This document shows, in pieces, positions 16,643 to 26,027 of a DNA stretch of 64,000 nt. The stretch spans positions 434,001-498,000 of the forward strand of contig JANSYI010000001.1 of NCBI GenBank assembly GCA_024742475.1. Reading direction: 5' to 3'. A program made the position numbers and the translations under genes. The notes below the pieces were generated by a model, which saw only the letters and a program-made list of their open reading frames with translations, searched no databases and had not been told where the DNA came from. This stretch comes from a bacterium. Lineage in GTDB: Bacteria; Myxococcota_A; Polyangia; Nannocystales; Nannocystaceae. Each line of letters starts with the position of its first letter. Position 1 is the stretch's first letter.

Positions 16643-17419
16643 CTACGGCAGGTAGGGGCGTGGGTCGTCGCTCTCGACGAACTTCTTGAGCGCGGCTTGA
16701 AGGACGGGGCGCATCGCGAGGCGGACGAACAGGTCCTTCTCGGCGTCGAGCTCCTCGCGCGGGAGCGGCTTCATGAACTCTTTGCACGCGCGGCGGGATT
16801 CGGGGTCGAACTTGTTGGCCTGCTCGGCCGTCTTGCGGGCTGCACGAAGGCCAGCGCCCACGGGCACCATTTGGCTGGCGAGGCCGCACGCGACGGCCTT
16901 CTTGGCGTTGATCGAGCGCCCCGTGAGCAGCAGATCGCGAACCACCGCGTTGGACACGTCGCGACGCAGCCGCGGAATACCGCCAAAACCGGGCACCACC
17001 CCCAGCCGCAGCTCGGGGAACGCGAAGCGGGCGTTCTTCTCGGCGATGAGGATGTCGCAGGTGAGCGCGAGCTCGAACCCGCCACCGAAGCAGATGCCGT
17101 GGACCACGCCGATGGTCGTCAGCGGCAGCATGTCGATCCGGTCCATGACGCTGTGAATGCGCTCGATGAAGTCGCGAAGCCGCGGCTCCTGCTCCTTCTC
17201 GGGCACGTCCATCAGGCCGTTGTACAGCTCGCGCAGGTCGGCGCCGGCCGAGAACCCGCCGCGAACGGTGCTGTGAATGATCAGCGCCGAGGCGTTCTCG
17301 GTGTCGACCTGGTCCAAGAAGCGCTCGAGCTCGGCCAACACGGTCGTGCCGATCTCGTTGCAGGGCTCGCGCCCCATCTCGAGCTCGTAGGTCCCGTCGC
17401 GAAGCGTCCAGCGGAACAT
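16643..17419 (-). CDS. enoyl-CoA hydratase/isomerase family protein (crotonase fold)
   Basis: 258 residues, usual length for the family. It acts on acyl thioesters by stabilising an enolate through an oxyanion hole: the residues lie in GGFSAGADLREL near residue 56 and GICFGGGFELALT near residue 110. A Glu in AFPELRLGVVPGFGG is placed like a catalytic acid of the family. The reaction could be hydration, isomerisation or decarboxylation; the family does not fix this. Its start overlaps the stop of the upstream ligase by three bases, so the two are co-translated. The partner carrier protein lies downstream in the same direction, suggesting action on ACP-bound intermediates. Confidence 0.9.
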   Translation of the reverse strand: MFRWTLRDGTYELEMGREPCNEIGTTVLAELERFLDQVDTENASALIIHSTVRGGFSAGADLRELYNGLMDVPEKEQEPRLRDFIERIHSVMDRIDMLPLTTIGVVHGICFGGGFELALTCDILIAEKNARFAFPELRLGVVPGFGGIPRLRRDVSNAVVRDLLLTGRSINAKKAVACGLASQMVPVGAGLRAARKTAEQANKFDPESRRACKEFMKPLPREELDAEKDLFVRLAMRPVLQAALKKFVESDDPRPYLP

Positions 17420-19098
17420 CAGCGCGCTGCCTCCATCCGGGCCTTCTCTTCCTTTTCGGCCCGGAACGCCTCGTAGACCGCCTCGATCTGCGCCGCGAAG
17501 TGCTTGTCGATGACGTTGCGTCGCAGCTTCTGGTTGGCCGTGAGCAGCCCGTTCTCGGGGGTGAAGGGCTCGTCGACCAGGATCGACTTCTTGATCTTCT
17601 TGTAGAACGGCTGGTCGGCGTTGATCGCCTCGAGCGCCTTGTCGACTGCCTCTTGCGACGGCTTGCCCGTGACGATGACCGAGAGGAACGGCCGAGCGTG
17701 CCCGACGAGAACCGCCTGCTCAGCCCCTTCGCAGTGCTCGAGGAACTTCTCTTCGATGGGCTCGGGCGCGATGTTGTGGCCCGACTCGGGGATGAGCAGG
17801 TTCTTGATGCGCCCGATGATCTTGAGGTTGCCCGCCTCGATGTCGACCTGGTCGCCGGTGTGGAACCAGCCGTCGACGATGGCTTTCTTGGTGGCCTCTT
17901 CCTTCTCCCAGTAGCCCGAGAAGATGTTGGGCCCCTTGACCAGCAGCTCGCCCTCCTCGGTGAGCTTGGTCTGCACGCCATCGATGGGAATGCCCACCCG
18001 ACCCGGCACCGTGCGGTCGGGCTCGTCCAGCGAGACGATGCCGGTGGTCTCGGTCAGCCCGTACGCCTGATAGACCGGGATGCCGAGCATCTGGAACCAG
18101 CGCTGGGTGTCTTCGGACAGCGGGCCCGAACCGCTGATGAGGAACTCGAGGTTGGGGCCGATCTGCGCGCGAATCTTGGTGAAGACGACCTTCTCGGCGA
18201 GGGCAAGCGCGGCCCTCTGCACGAAGTTGGCGTGGCCTGCGACCGTGGCTTTGTAGCCCTCGATGCCGCGCGTGTAGAGCTCGAGGCCGATGCCGCCCTT
18301 CTCCTTGATCTTTGCGCCCACCCCCGCTCGAATCTTCTCCAGCACCGCAGGCACGTTGAGGAAGAAGTTCGGCTTCGCCGTGGCGATCTCGACGACCAGC
18401 TTGTTGAGGTCGGTCGAGATCATCATGGGGTTGGGCCGCATCATCTGCGTCCAGAGCATGATGCGGCTGGCCGCGAAGCAGAACGGCAGGTAGTGGAAGA
18501 TGCGGTCGGCACCCTCTTTGGGCTGGACCACGCGACCGATGCGCTCGGCCGTCTTGGGCAGCATGAAGTCGATGTTGGCCCGGTCGAGCATCACTCCCTT
18601 GGGCTCGCCGCTGGTGCCCGAGGTGTAGATGATGGCGATCGTGTCCCCCGGTTCGGGCTCGCGCGGGGCCGCCTCGTGAGGCTCGTGGTCGAAGAGCGCG
18701 TCGAAGGTGATGATCTTGCAGTCGGCCGCGCCGTCCCAGGCCTCCTGCACGCCCTTGGCGAGCTCGGCGCTGCCCGCCATGAGCACCGTGGGGCGGGCGC
18801 TGCTGAGCTTGACCGCCAGGTCCTTCGGCTCCTCACGGTCGTACAGCGGCACGCTGATGCCACCCGCGGCGATGGCAGCCAGATCGGCCGCGACCCACCG
18901 CACCGAGTTGGGGGCCAAGATCGCCACGCGGTCGCCGGGCTCGACCCCCGCATCGGCCAGCGATCCACGCGCCCGAGCGATGAGGTCGAGCATGCCGTTT
19001 CCGTCGGTGCCGCGCAGGGTGGTCGCGTGCACTTCGATGAGCTTGGTGAGCTCGGGCTTCGTCCGCAGGTTCTCGAAGATCGTGGTCAAAAAGCTCAT
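17419..19098 (-). CDS. AMP-dependent acyl ligase, second copy in the lipid operon
   Basis: 559 residues from ATG MSFLTTIFEN; the longer frame adds an unlikely 15-residue leader. First gene of the operon. Motifs: IIYTSGTSGEPKG near residue 172, AYGLTETTG near residue 342, FHTGDQVDI near residue 420 and the C-terminal Lys region LLTANQKLRRN near residue 525. This resembles long-chain fatty acid ligases (FAA1/FadD15-like) with an extended linker. Having two ligases flank a crotonase and a carrier protein suggests they activate two different acyl units or load CoA and carrier separately. No membrane segment. Confidence 0.92.
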   Translation of the reverse strand: MSFLTTIFENLRTKPELTKLIEVHATTLRGTDGNGMLDLIARARGSLADAGVEPGDRVAILAPNSVRWVAADLAAIAAGGISVPLYDREEPKDLAVKLSSARPTVLMAGSAELAKGVQEAWDGAADCKIITFDALFDHEPHEAAPREPEPGDTIAIIYTSGTSGEPKGVMLDRANIDFMLPKTAERIGRVVQPKEGADRIFHYLPFCFAASRIMLWTQMMRPNPMMISTDLNKLVVEIATAKPNFFLNVPAVLEKIRAGVGAKIKEKGGIGLELYTRGIEGYKATVAGHANFVQRAALALAEKVVFTKIRAQIGPNLEFLISGSGPLSEDTQRWFQMLGIPVYQAYGLTETTGIVSLDEPDRTVPGRVGIPIDGVQTKLTEEGELLVKGPNIFSGYWEKEEATKKAIVDGWFHTGDQVDIEAGNLKIIGRIKNLLIPESGHNIAPEPIEEKFLEHCEGAEQAVLVGHARPFLSVIVTGKPSQEAVDKALEAINADQPFYKKIKKSILVDEPFTPENGLLTANQKLRRNVIDKHFAAQIEAVYEAFRAEKEEKARMEAAR

Positions 19099-19340
19099 CG
19101 GTGCCTGCCCTCGGGTCGGGAGAGGCGGCAGCATACCGACCAAGGCTCATCGTTCAACCGCGCCCCGCGACGCACGAGCCTCCCCGCGCATCGGCTTTCA
19201 CGGTTCCCGCAAGCGCCCAGTTTCACGGCGTTTTTTCGTCCCCGCCCCCGCGGCGCCCCCGCGTCCTCGCCTTCGCCTGCTCAGCGCGCGCGGGATGGTT
19301 CATCGAATCGGGCGACGAACGGACTGGTAACGTTCGCGCC

Positions 19341-20039
19341 GTGCTGGCGCTCACCGCCGCAGCTGTGCTCGTCGCCGCCGAGCCGACGAGCCCGCCGCCT
19401 CCCCCTGCGCCGGCGCCGTGGCCCGCGTGGCGGCGCCGTGGCCTGATGCTTCGCGCCAGCACCGGCCTCGTTCACTGCGCGCAAGACCTGTGCAACACGA
19501 TCCCCATGGGAGGCATCGCCCGCTTCGACGTGGGCTACCGCGCGGGCTACTACAGCCTCTGGGCCACGGTCGACGGCGGCGGGGGTCGACTCGACATCCC
19601 GGCGTTCGAAGACGAAGACGGCATCGTCACCAACATCCGCGGCGACCTGACGTTCATGCAAGCGGGGGTTGGGGTCGCGTTTCACCCTGTCGATCTCGGC
19701 CGCGTCGACCCCTACCTCGGCGTCGGCGTCGGCTACTCCCGCGCGCAGCAGCGCCTCCGATCGGACCAGCGGAGCTACGACCTCCTCTATCGTCGCGGGG
19801 GCGTCATGCCCCAAGGCGGGTTCGACGTGTACCTCACCCGCGCGCTGGCCCTGGGGCCAAGAGCCGACATCGTGATCCCGTTCGCCGGCAGTCAGTGCCT
19901 GCGCCAAGACGGCACCGAGGACTGCCTCAACACCGTCGACATCGTCGACGCCGACGATGCCGCGATCTCCCGCGCGCGCAGGCGCAGCTTTCCGCGGCCC
20001 TGGTCGGTGACGGTGCAGATCACGGTGTACCTGCACTGA
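19341..20039 (+). CDS. outer-membrane-like beta-strand protein
   Basis: 232 residues from the GTG at 19341, with a hydrophobic leader (LALTAAAVLVAAE) and cleavage near AAEP. The mature part starts with a Pro-rich stretch and then strands with aromatic residues (RFDVGYRAGYYSLWATVDGGG, DLGRVDPYLGVGVGYSRAQQ) and ends in QITVYLH, compatible with an outer-membrane barrel or a small autotransporter-like protein. Two Cys (CAQDLC) and a second pair (CLRQDGTEDC) may form disulfides. Unknown function. The 96-base gap to the next gene holds no clear signal. Confidence 0.75.
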   Translation: MLALTAAAVLVAAEPTSPPPPPAPAPWPAWRRRGLMLRASTGLVHCAQDLCNTIPMGGIARFDVGYRAGYYSLWATVDGGGGRLDIPAFEDEDGIVTNIRGDLTFMQAGVGVAFHPVDLGRVDPYLGVGVGYSRAQQRLRSDQRSYDLLYRRGGVMPQGGFDVYLTRALALGPRADIVIPFAGSQCLRQDGTEDCLNTVDIVDADDAAISRARRRSFPRPWSVTVQITVYLH

Positions 20040-20135
20040 ATCGGCGCGTATGGCACATCCCTACAGTCCGCCCGATGGGGCCGGCGTGCCCGCGACTTGG
20101 AACCACACCCGATCCTCAACTAACGTTGGGGGGGC

Positions 20136-21551
20136 GTGACGGATCGTTGCGAGATGTGCGGGGCGCGAGTCCGCCCCGAGGACGACGAGTGCCGCGAGTG
20201 CGGCGAACCCCTGCTTCCTAGCGCGGTGGACTCGGTCGACATCACGGCCGTCGAGACCCCGAGGCCGACGGGGAGTCCCAACCCGATCCTCCCCTCCGAG
20301 ACCAACCCCGACATTCAGTTCGACCCTGTGCCTGCGAGGCGGAGCCCGTGGCTGGCGATCGGGCTGGGCGCCGCCGTGCTCCTGGGCGGCGGAGCCTTCG
20401 CGCTCTCGGGCGGCGAGCCGGCCGTGGATGAACAGCCCGCGCCCGCACCTGTCGAGCCTGCACCCGCGGCCACGCCCGCCGCGGCCCCCTCGTGCGCATC
20501 GCTGCAGGCGCTCGAGGGACACTGGACGTTCACCACCGAGGTCACCGCGTCTCGGGTCGTGCAGTCCTCGGGTCTCAACGGGTACTACACCGTCGACATC
20601 TCGCTCGAGGGCTGCACCGCGACCGCGGCCCTGACGAAGACCGGCCACACCAGCCGCACGTACACCGACGCCCGAATCCAACGCGCCACCACGACGCTCG
20701 ACCCCGGCGACTCGATGGCGACGGGCACGTTCACCCTCGAGAGCAGCCTCGGCGTCCAAGGGACCACCGAGTTCTCCTTCAGCGCTCAGGGAGACACCCT
20801 CAGCGGGACGTACAGGCAACGCGGAGACCGATGGAACGACGCGGGCCTCTCGGGCTTCCTCGTCGGCGCCCGCGGTGACGAGACGCCCGAGCGCTTCGTC
20901 GCTGCAGAGCAACCCTGCTCGACTCGGTGCAGCCTCGCGTGCGGCCTGGCGATTCGTGACGACCTCGCGGACGAGCCCGTGCAGTCGTGCGTCGAGCAGT
21001 GCGAGGCGGACCCGAGCGCCGCTGCCCAATGCGGCGATGCGCAGCCGCTGCCCGACGCCTACGCGCTGGCCCTCGAAGGACCCGCGAAGCTCTCCGCGCT
21101 GTGCAAGCAGGTGGGGGGCTGCGCCAAGAAGATCGGCAACGCCCACCCCAAGGCCCCGACCCTGGCATCCGACCGCCTGCCGCCCGGTTGGTCGGAGGTC
21201 ACGATGATTCGGGCCAAGCGCGAAGGCGGAGTCCGGCTCGCCCTGCATGGCGCTGCGGGCTGGTGGCTCTCCGAGCCCGTCTTCGACCTTCCCACCGGCG
21301 TTCGCCTGGGCAAGCTCCGCCTGTACTCCCGCCGCCTCTCCGAAGGCACAGAGCGCATGTACGTGCTTGGGCTCGCACGCCCCGGCGCCACCGACAGCGC
21401 CTCGGAAGCCTATCTCGCGTGCCGACTGGACGCCGAGCCGACCTGCGTCCGCGTGCACAGGTCGCGCGGCTCGCTGGTCAACGCGCTGCCCGAGGGAGTT
21501 CTGTCGGTCGAGCCCGGTGCAGCCGACGCCGTCGGCGTGTTCCATTGGTAG
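20136..21551 (+). CDS. zinc-ribbon, single-membrane-span protein with periplasmic Cys-rich domain
   Basis: 471 residues from GTG 20136. The N-terminus is a zinc ribbon with Cys5, Cys8, Cys19 and Cys22 (CEMCGARV and CRECG), which is cytoplasmic. One membrane helix lies near residues 68-92 (LAIGLGAAVLLGGGAF), followed by a Pro/Ala linker. The outer part contains a region of beta strands near residues 130-240 (lipocalin-like appearance by eye, not established) and a Cys-rich segment (CSTRCSLACG, CVEQCEAD) near 260-300. The C-terminal 120 residues are of unrecognised fold. It lies directly upstream of the TPR kinase, 94 bases apart, so co-expression and a signalling role are plausible. Confidence 0.75.
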   Translation: MTDRCEMCGARVRPEDDECRECGEPLLPSAVDSVDITAVETPRPTGSPNPILPSETNPDIQFDPVPARRSPWLAIGLGAAVLLGGGAFALSGGEPAVDEQPAPAPVEPAPAATPAAAPSCASLQALEGHWTFTTEVTASRVVQSSGLNGYYTVDISLEGCTATAALTKTGHTSRTYTDARIQRATTTLDPGDSMATGTFTLESSLGVQGTTEFSFSAQGDTLSGTYRQRGDRWNDAGLSGFLVGARGDETPERFVAAEQPCSTRCSLACGLAIRDDLADEPVQSCVEQCEADPSAAAQCGDAQPLPDAYALALEGPAKLSALCKQVGGCAKKIGNAHPKAPTLASDRLPPGWSEVTMIRAKREGGVRLALHGAAGWWLSEPVFDLPTGVRLGKLRLYSRRLSEGTERMYVLGLARPGATDSASEAYLACRLDAEPTCVRVHRSRGSLVNALPEGVLSVEPGAADAVGVFHW

Positions 21552-21645
21552 ACACCGCCGGCTTCGAGCGGCCGAGAACTGCAGGTCCGGCCGTCTATGG
21601 TCCGCATCCAGGGCGCGCCCCTCCCCGCCGCACGCGGTATGCTCT

Positions 21646-24501
21646 GTGAAGAGACGGTCCTTGGACAACGAGCACTTGGAGCAGGATCCCGCGTACGACA
21701 CGCCCCCGACCATCGAGGTGACCGTACGCGCGGACGGCTCCCCGGCGGCCGTCGAGCTCCCCGATCTCGAGCGCTACCGCATCGACGGTGAGGTGGGCGC
21801 GGGCGGCATGAGCGTCGTGTACGCGGCCCGCGACCTCGAGCTCGACAGGGAGGTCGCCCTCAAGGTCATGCGGCGCGACGTCGGTGAGAGCCAGGACCAG
21901 CAGCGGCTCCGCGACGAGGCGCGTGCGCTCGCCGGCCTCAACCACGCCAACATCGTCCCCGTCTACGACGTGGGGCACGCCACCGACGGGCGCCTGTACA
22001 TGTCGATGGAGCTCGTGCGCGGCAAGAGCCTGCGCGGATGGCTCGACGCGCGCCCGCGCTCGATCGCCCAGAGGCTCGGCGTGCTCATCGAAGCGGGGCA
22101 GGGGTTGGCCGCCGCGCATGCCGTGTCGCTCGTGCACTGCGACTTCAAGCCTTCCAACGTCCTCGTCGGTGACGATGGCCGGGTGCGCGTCGTCGACTTC
22201 GGCATCGCGCGCAGGCTGGAGCTCTCCGAGACGATCACCGCACACGGCATGAGCGAGGATGGGTTGACGCGGGTCCCCGCCGAGTCGCGACCTCAGGTCA
22301 TCGGCACGCCTCGATACATGTCGCCCGAACAGATGCGCGCACAGCCGCTCGACGCGAAGACCGACCAGTTCAGCTTTTGCGTCACGCTCTACGAAGCGCT
22401 CTACGGCCAGCTGCCCTTCCTGGGCACATCCAACCGCCAGCGCCTCCGCAACATCGTCAGCGGCAACGTACGCAAGCAGCCCCGCGGATCGCTCGTCAGC
22501 GGACGGATCCACGCAATCGTCGTGCGCGGCCTGGCGGCAGCGCCCGAGCAGCGCTGGAGGTCGATGGAGGAGCTGCTTCGCGCCCTGTCGCGGGCGCTGC
22601 ACCCCTCGAGGCGGTGGGTTCCCTTCGCGGGGCTCGCAGCGTTGGGCTGTTGTGGTTTGGGCGCCATCGCGCTCGTACCCAACGAGGCACCGTGCGCCGG
22701 CACGCGCAAGGATGTCGACGCGGTGTGGAACCCGACCAGCCGCGACCGACTCTCCGATGCCTTCGTCGCCTCGGGCCTTCCGAGCGCGGCCGAAGAGTTC
22801 GATCGCGTCGACGCGCGCTTGTCGAGCTTTGCCGAAGAGTGGGCACAATCCCGTCGACGTGTCTGCGAAGACGAGTCGAGTCCCACCAACGTCCGGGTGG
22901 CCCAGCGCAGCTGCTTGCGTCGGGCGCTCGAGCAGCTCGGCGTGCTGGTCGAGGTCCTCGGCAGCGCGGACCTGGCGACGGTCCAAGACGCCAGCATCGC
23001 CGTCGCGACCCTGCCCGACGTCGCGCGGTGTGACTCGCGAATGGCCCGCGTCGGACCGGACGTGCCCGAGCACCTTCGCGCTCGGGTCGAAGCACTCGAC
23101 GAAGAGCTCTCCACCATCCCGTTGTTGACCTCGCTGCATCGCTACGGGCGCGCCGAGAAGCTCACCTCGCGCGTCCTGCACGAAGCGGAGCAGCTGGGGC
23201 ACGCGCCATTGCTCGCCGAGGCGCAGTACAGACGCGCCGACGTGCTCTCCAGTCGTGGTCGGCACGTCGATGCGGCCACGCTGTTCGAGCGAGCGTTTCA
23301 CACCGCGCAGACCGCCCGCATGGACGCGCTCGCGGCCGAGATCGCGGTGGACCTCCAGCTCACGTACGGCTATCGGCTCGCCCGGCCCAAGCTCGCCGAG
23401 CGCTGGACGAAGCAGGCCCACGCAGCGGTCGATCGCCTCGGTGACGACGGCGCGCAGCGGGCCGAGTTCATCCGCACCGAAGGCTTGATCGCCTTGCGCA
23501 GCTCCGACTACGCAAAGGCCCGAGAGCGCTTCGAAGCCGCGCTGGCGATCTACGAGCGCCTGGACGATCCCGATCCGCTGTCCACGGCCGAGGCGTCGAG
23601 CAACCTCGCCATCGCCAACCTCAACCTGGGACTCCTCGACGAGGCCGAGCGCGCGCTGCTCGAGGCCCTCGCTCTGACCGAGGGCGCGGCCGGACCGTAC
23701 GACAACCGGTTGATCTCGATCGTGAACAACCTCGGCAGCCTCTCGCAGGCGCAGGGCAAGTACGAGGCCGCGTACGACTACTTCGAGAGGGTGTACACCG
23801 CCGAGCTCGCGCTGTACGGCCCCGTGGACGTCCGCATCGCGATGACCTTGAACAACGTCGGCAGCGCCCTCTCGGCGATGCGTCGCGACGAGGAAGCCGT
23901 GCGCTACTACGAGCGGTCCATCGCCGCGTACGAGTCGGGTGACCACCACGGCGTCGACCTCGCGCGGCCCGTCGGCAACCTCGCGGTCGCGCAAATGCGG
24001 GCGGGCGAGCTGGACGACGCCGAGGCGGGGCTCCTGCGAGCGATCGAGCTCATCGAGGCGGAGTCGGGGCCGATGCAGGCCGACCTCAGCACCCACTGGT
24101 TCAACCTGGCGTCGGTCCGCCTGCAGCGGGGGGAGTACGAGCGCGCACGCCAAGCGCTCGAGCGGTGTACCGAGATCGACGAGGCGGCGCTCGGCCACGA
24201 CCACCCCAACGTCGCGCAGACCCTCGCCGCGCTGGCGTCGATTCACGTCGAACTCGAAGAGCCGGACCAGGCCCGCATCCTTCTCGAAGAGGCGCTCGCC
24301 ATCTTCGCCAAGTTCGAGCTCGACCCGGTGACGGTGAGCTACACCGAGTTCGAGCTGGCCAAGCTGCTGTGGGACGACGAACGCGACCGAGCGCGGGTGC
24401 TCGTCTCGCGAGCCGAGCGTGCGCTCACGGAGGCGGCCGGCGCCGCGAAGCCTCAGCTCGACAGCCTACGCGCGTGGAAGAAGAGCGTGGGCTACGAGTA
24501 G
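21646..24501 (+). CDS. Ser/Thr protein kinase with membrane helix and TPR array
   Basis: 951 residues from the GTG at 21646; a TTG at 21661 with GAAGAG upstream is an alternative. The kinase domain is about residues 45-310: Gly loop GAGGMSVVYA, catalytic Lys in VALKVM near residue 76, catalytic loop HCDFKPSN near residue 166 (Cys in place of the usual Arg, a non-RD kinase), metal-binding DFGIAR near residue 185 and GTPRYMSPEQ. A hydrophobic segment near residues 325-345 (FAGLAALGCCGLGAIALV) probably crosses the membrane. From about residue 490 to 900 there are tandem tetratricopeptide repeats, including YGPVDVRIAMTLNNVGSAL and FNLASVRLQRGEYERARQAL. It would phosphorylate partner proteins and bind peptides through the repeats. 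Confidence 0.93.
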   Translation: MKRRSLDNEHLEQDPAYDTPPTIEVTVRADGSPAAVELPDLERYRIDGEVGAGGMSVVYAARDLELDREVALKVMRRDVGESQDQQRLRDEARALAGLNHANIVPVYDVGHATDGRLYMSMELVRGKSLRGWLDARPRSIAQRLGVLIEAGQGLAAAHAVSLVHCDFKPSNVLVGDDGRVRVVDFGIARRLELSETITAHGMSEDGLTRVPAESRPQVIGTPRYMSPEQMRAQPLDAKTDQFSFCVTLYEALYGQLPFLGTSNRQRLRNIVSGNVRKQPRGSLVSGRIHAIVVRGLAAAPEQRWRSMEELLRALSRALHPSRRWVPFAGLAALGCCGLGAIALVPNEAPCAGTRKDVDAVWNPTSRDRLSDAFVASGLPSAAEEFDRVDARLSSFAEEWAQSRRRVCEDESSPTNVRVAQRSCLRRALEQLGVLVEVLGSADLATVQDASIAVATLPDVARCDSRMARVGPDVPEHLRARVEALDEELSTIPLLTSLHRYGRAEKLTSRVLHEAEQLGHAPLLAEAQYRRADVLSSRGRHVDAATLFERAFHTAQTARMDALAAEIAVDLQLTYGYRLARPKLAERWTKQAHAAVDRLGDDGAQRAEFIRTEGLIALRSSDYAKARERFEAALAIYERLDDPDPLSTAEASSNLAIANLNLGLLDEAERALLEALALTEGAAGPYDNRLISIVNNLGSLSQAQGKYEAAYDYFERVYTAELALYGPVDVRIAMTLNNVGSALSAMRRDEEAVRYYERSIAAYESGDHHGVDLARPVGNLAVAQMRAGELDDAEAGLLRAIELIEAESGPMQADLSTHWFNLASVRLQRGEYERARQALERCTEIDEAALGHDHPNVAQTLAALASIHVELEEPDQARILLEEALAIFAKFELDPVTVSYTEFELAKLLWDDERDRARVLVSRAERALTEAAGAAKPQLDSLRAWKKSVGYE

Positions 24502-24503
24502 CG

Positions 24504-25901
24504 TCAGCTCTCGCTCCACCGCAGCTTGGACAGATCGAACACGGCACCGTCGGAGGGTTCGATCCCTTCGAGATCCCACCGCGCGGCGATCGACGTCGTA
24601 CCGTAGGCCAACGGAAGGACGGGGGCGGTCTCTTCGACCATCCGCAGCAGCGCTTGTTCGTGCTCCTTGGATGGCGTCGACCGAAACGCCTGCAGCGCGT
24701 CGTCCATGCGCGGCAGCTGCAGCTGCGCGTAGTTGCACCCCGCCGACCCCGGCCCCTTGGGGAGCATGCTCGAGTGCAGCAGCGCGTCGACGAACTCGGA
24801 CGGAGACGGCGAGATCGCGTTCCATCCACCGAGCACCATCCCGTACTTTCCCGTGGCGAGCCGTCGCTGATAGTCCTCGAGCGACTCGGTATGCACGGGG
24901 ACGACCGTGACGCCAAGCTCCTCGAGCTGCTGGCAGATCTCCGCGGCCCACGCCCGGGGATCGGGCATGTAGGGGCGGCGTCCCCACACGACGACCATCT
25001 CGATCGCCTCCGGCGGGCTGGGCAGCTCCCGCATCATCTGCTCCGCCTCCGCGCGCTCGAAGGGGAGGTGCATGCGGGTCGTGCCCTGACCCGGCGGAAG
25101 CAGCGACGGAGCGAGAAACGCCATCGGGTTCTCGTACGTGGTGGCGAGCACCCGGTAGCGGTCGATGCCCTTGGCGATCGCGATGCGCAGCGCTTCGGGC
25201 AGCACCTCGATGTTGAGCCAGAGCATCGCGGTGCTCGTCCCGGCGGCGAACAGCTTGCGGACGCCACGCACGTCGGTGAGCTCCTCGCGGCTGAGCGCCG
25301 CGGTGAGGTCGATCTCCTCTGCGGCAAGGCCTTGCTGAATGAGGCCGCACGCGTTCTCGGGATCGTAGCCACGCAGCACGACGTCGGCGATTGCCGGCTG
25401 GCGAGGGTGATGCGGGTTGGCTTCGAGCACCAAGCCTTCGCCTCTCGCCTCGACCATGCGGTAGGGCCCGGTCCCGAGCCACGCGTTGCCCTGCTGCACG
25501 CCGAAGCGAACCCGGTCGGAGCCCAGGAACGCACGCAGGTCGAAGGCGCGCCCCTTCGGCGTGAACACGACCTTGTCGCCCCGCGACGTGACGTCGAGCA
25601 ACGGCTGATACCAAGGGGACCGATTCAGCGCGCTCGCGATCATCGCCGCGTCGACTTGCGTGCCGTCGCTCAGCCGCGCTCCGTCGCGCAGCTTGCCGGC
25701 CAGCGCGCCACCGGAGAGTTCATCGACCACCTCCAGCAGACTGTCCGGCCCCCTGGACACCGGCGGCTCGAAGACCTGCCGTTTCGCGACGTCATGCGCG
25801 AAATCGAAGTCCGCGTAAGGGTTGAGCCCTTCGACTCGAAGCGTACCTACGACCGCGCACCGCAGCGCTCGCGCGCCCTTCCCATCTCCCCGCACCCCCA
25901 T
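24504..25901 (-). CDS. family-5 solute-binding-fold protein (ABC oligopeptide-binding type), no clear signal peptide
   Basis: About 465 residues from ATG MGVRGDGKGA (25901); longer starts at 25958 and 26003 exist. It matches the SBP_bac_5 fold (LRVEGLNPYADFDFAHDV, DGARLSDGTQVDAAMIASAL, YRMVEARGEGLVLEANP), which binds peptides, nickel or sugars in the periplasm. None of the candidate N-termini gives a signal peptide, nor is there a lipobox, so a cytoplasmic sensor role, as for SgrR-type regulators, is possible. No ABC permease or ATPase lies nearby. It converges with the TPR kinase gene with a gap of two bases. The start is uncertain. Confidence 0.8.
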   Translation of the reverse strand: MGVRGDGKGARALRCAVVGTLRVEGLNPYADFDFAHDVAKRQVFEPPVSRGPDSLLEVVDELSGGALAGKLRDGARLSDGTQVDAAMIASALNRSPWYQPLLDVTSRGDKVVFTPKGRAFDLRAFLGSDRVRFGVQQGNAWLGTGPYRMVEARGEGLVLEANPHHPRQPAIADVVLRGYDPENACGLIQQGLAAEEIDLTAALSREELTDVRGVRKLFAAGTSTAMLWLNIEVLPEALRIAIAKGIDRYRVLATTYENPMAFLAPSLLPPGQGTTRMHLPFERAEAEQMMRELPSPPEAIEMVVVWGRRPYMPDPRAWAAEICQQLEELGVTVVPVHTESLEDYQRRLATGKYGMVLGGWNAISPSPSEFVDALLHSSMLPKGPGSAGCNYAQLQLPRMDDALQAFRSTPSKEHEQALLRMVEETAPVLPLAYGTTSIAARWDLEGIEPSDGAVFDLSKLRWSES

Positions 25902-26027
25902 CACTGTAAGCCAAGCCCGGCATGTCTTGCCGACGTTTGACTCCAGTCCCTGCGACATCTCGGCGCAGACGTCGCGCCGGGAGCGAGTCGGAGATTGGAG
26001 CACATCCGGCGCGCGGTCGCGTCGTGC

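Noticed and set aside
17500..19446. Plus-strand frame of 648 codons
   Set aside because: Shadow of the second acyl ligase, rich in Asp/Arg/Val without domains.
21595..24246. Minus-strand frame of 883 codons opposite the kinase
   Set aside because: Shadow of the kinase; no recognisable motif. Long because of GC3 bias.
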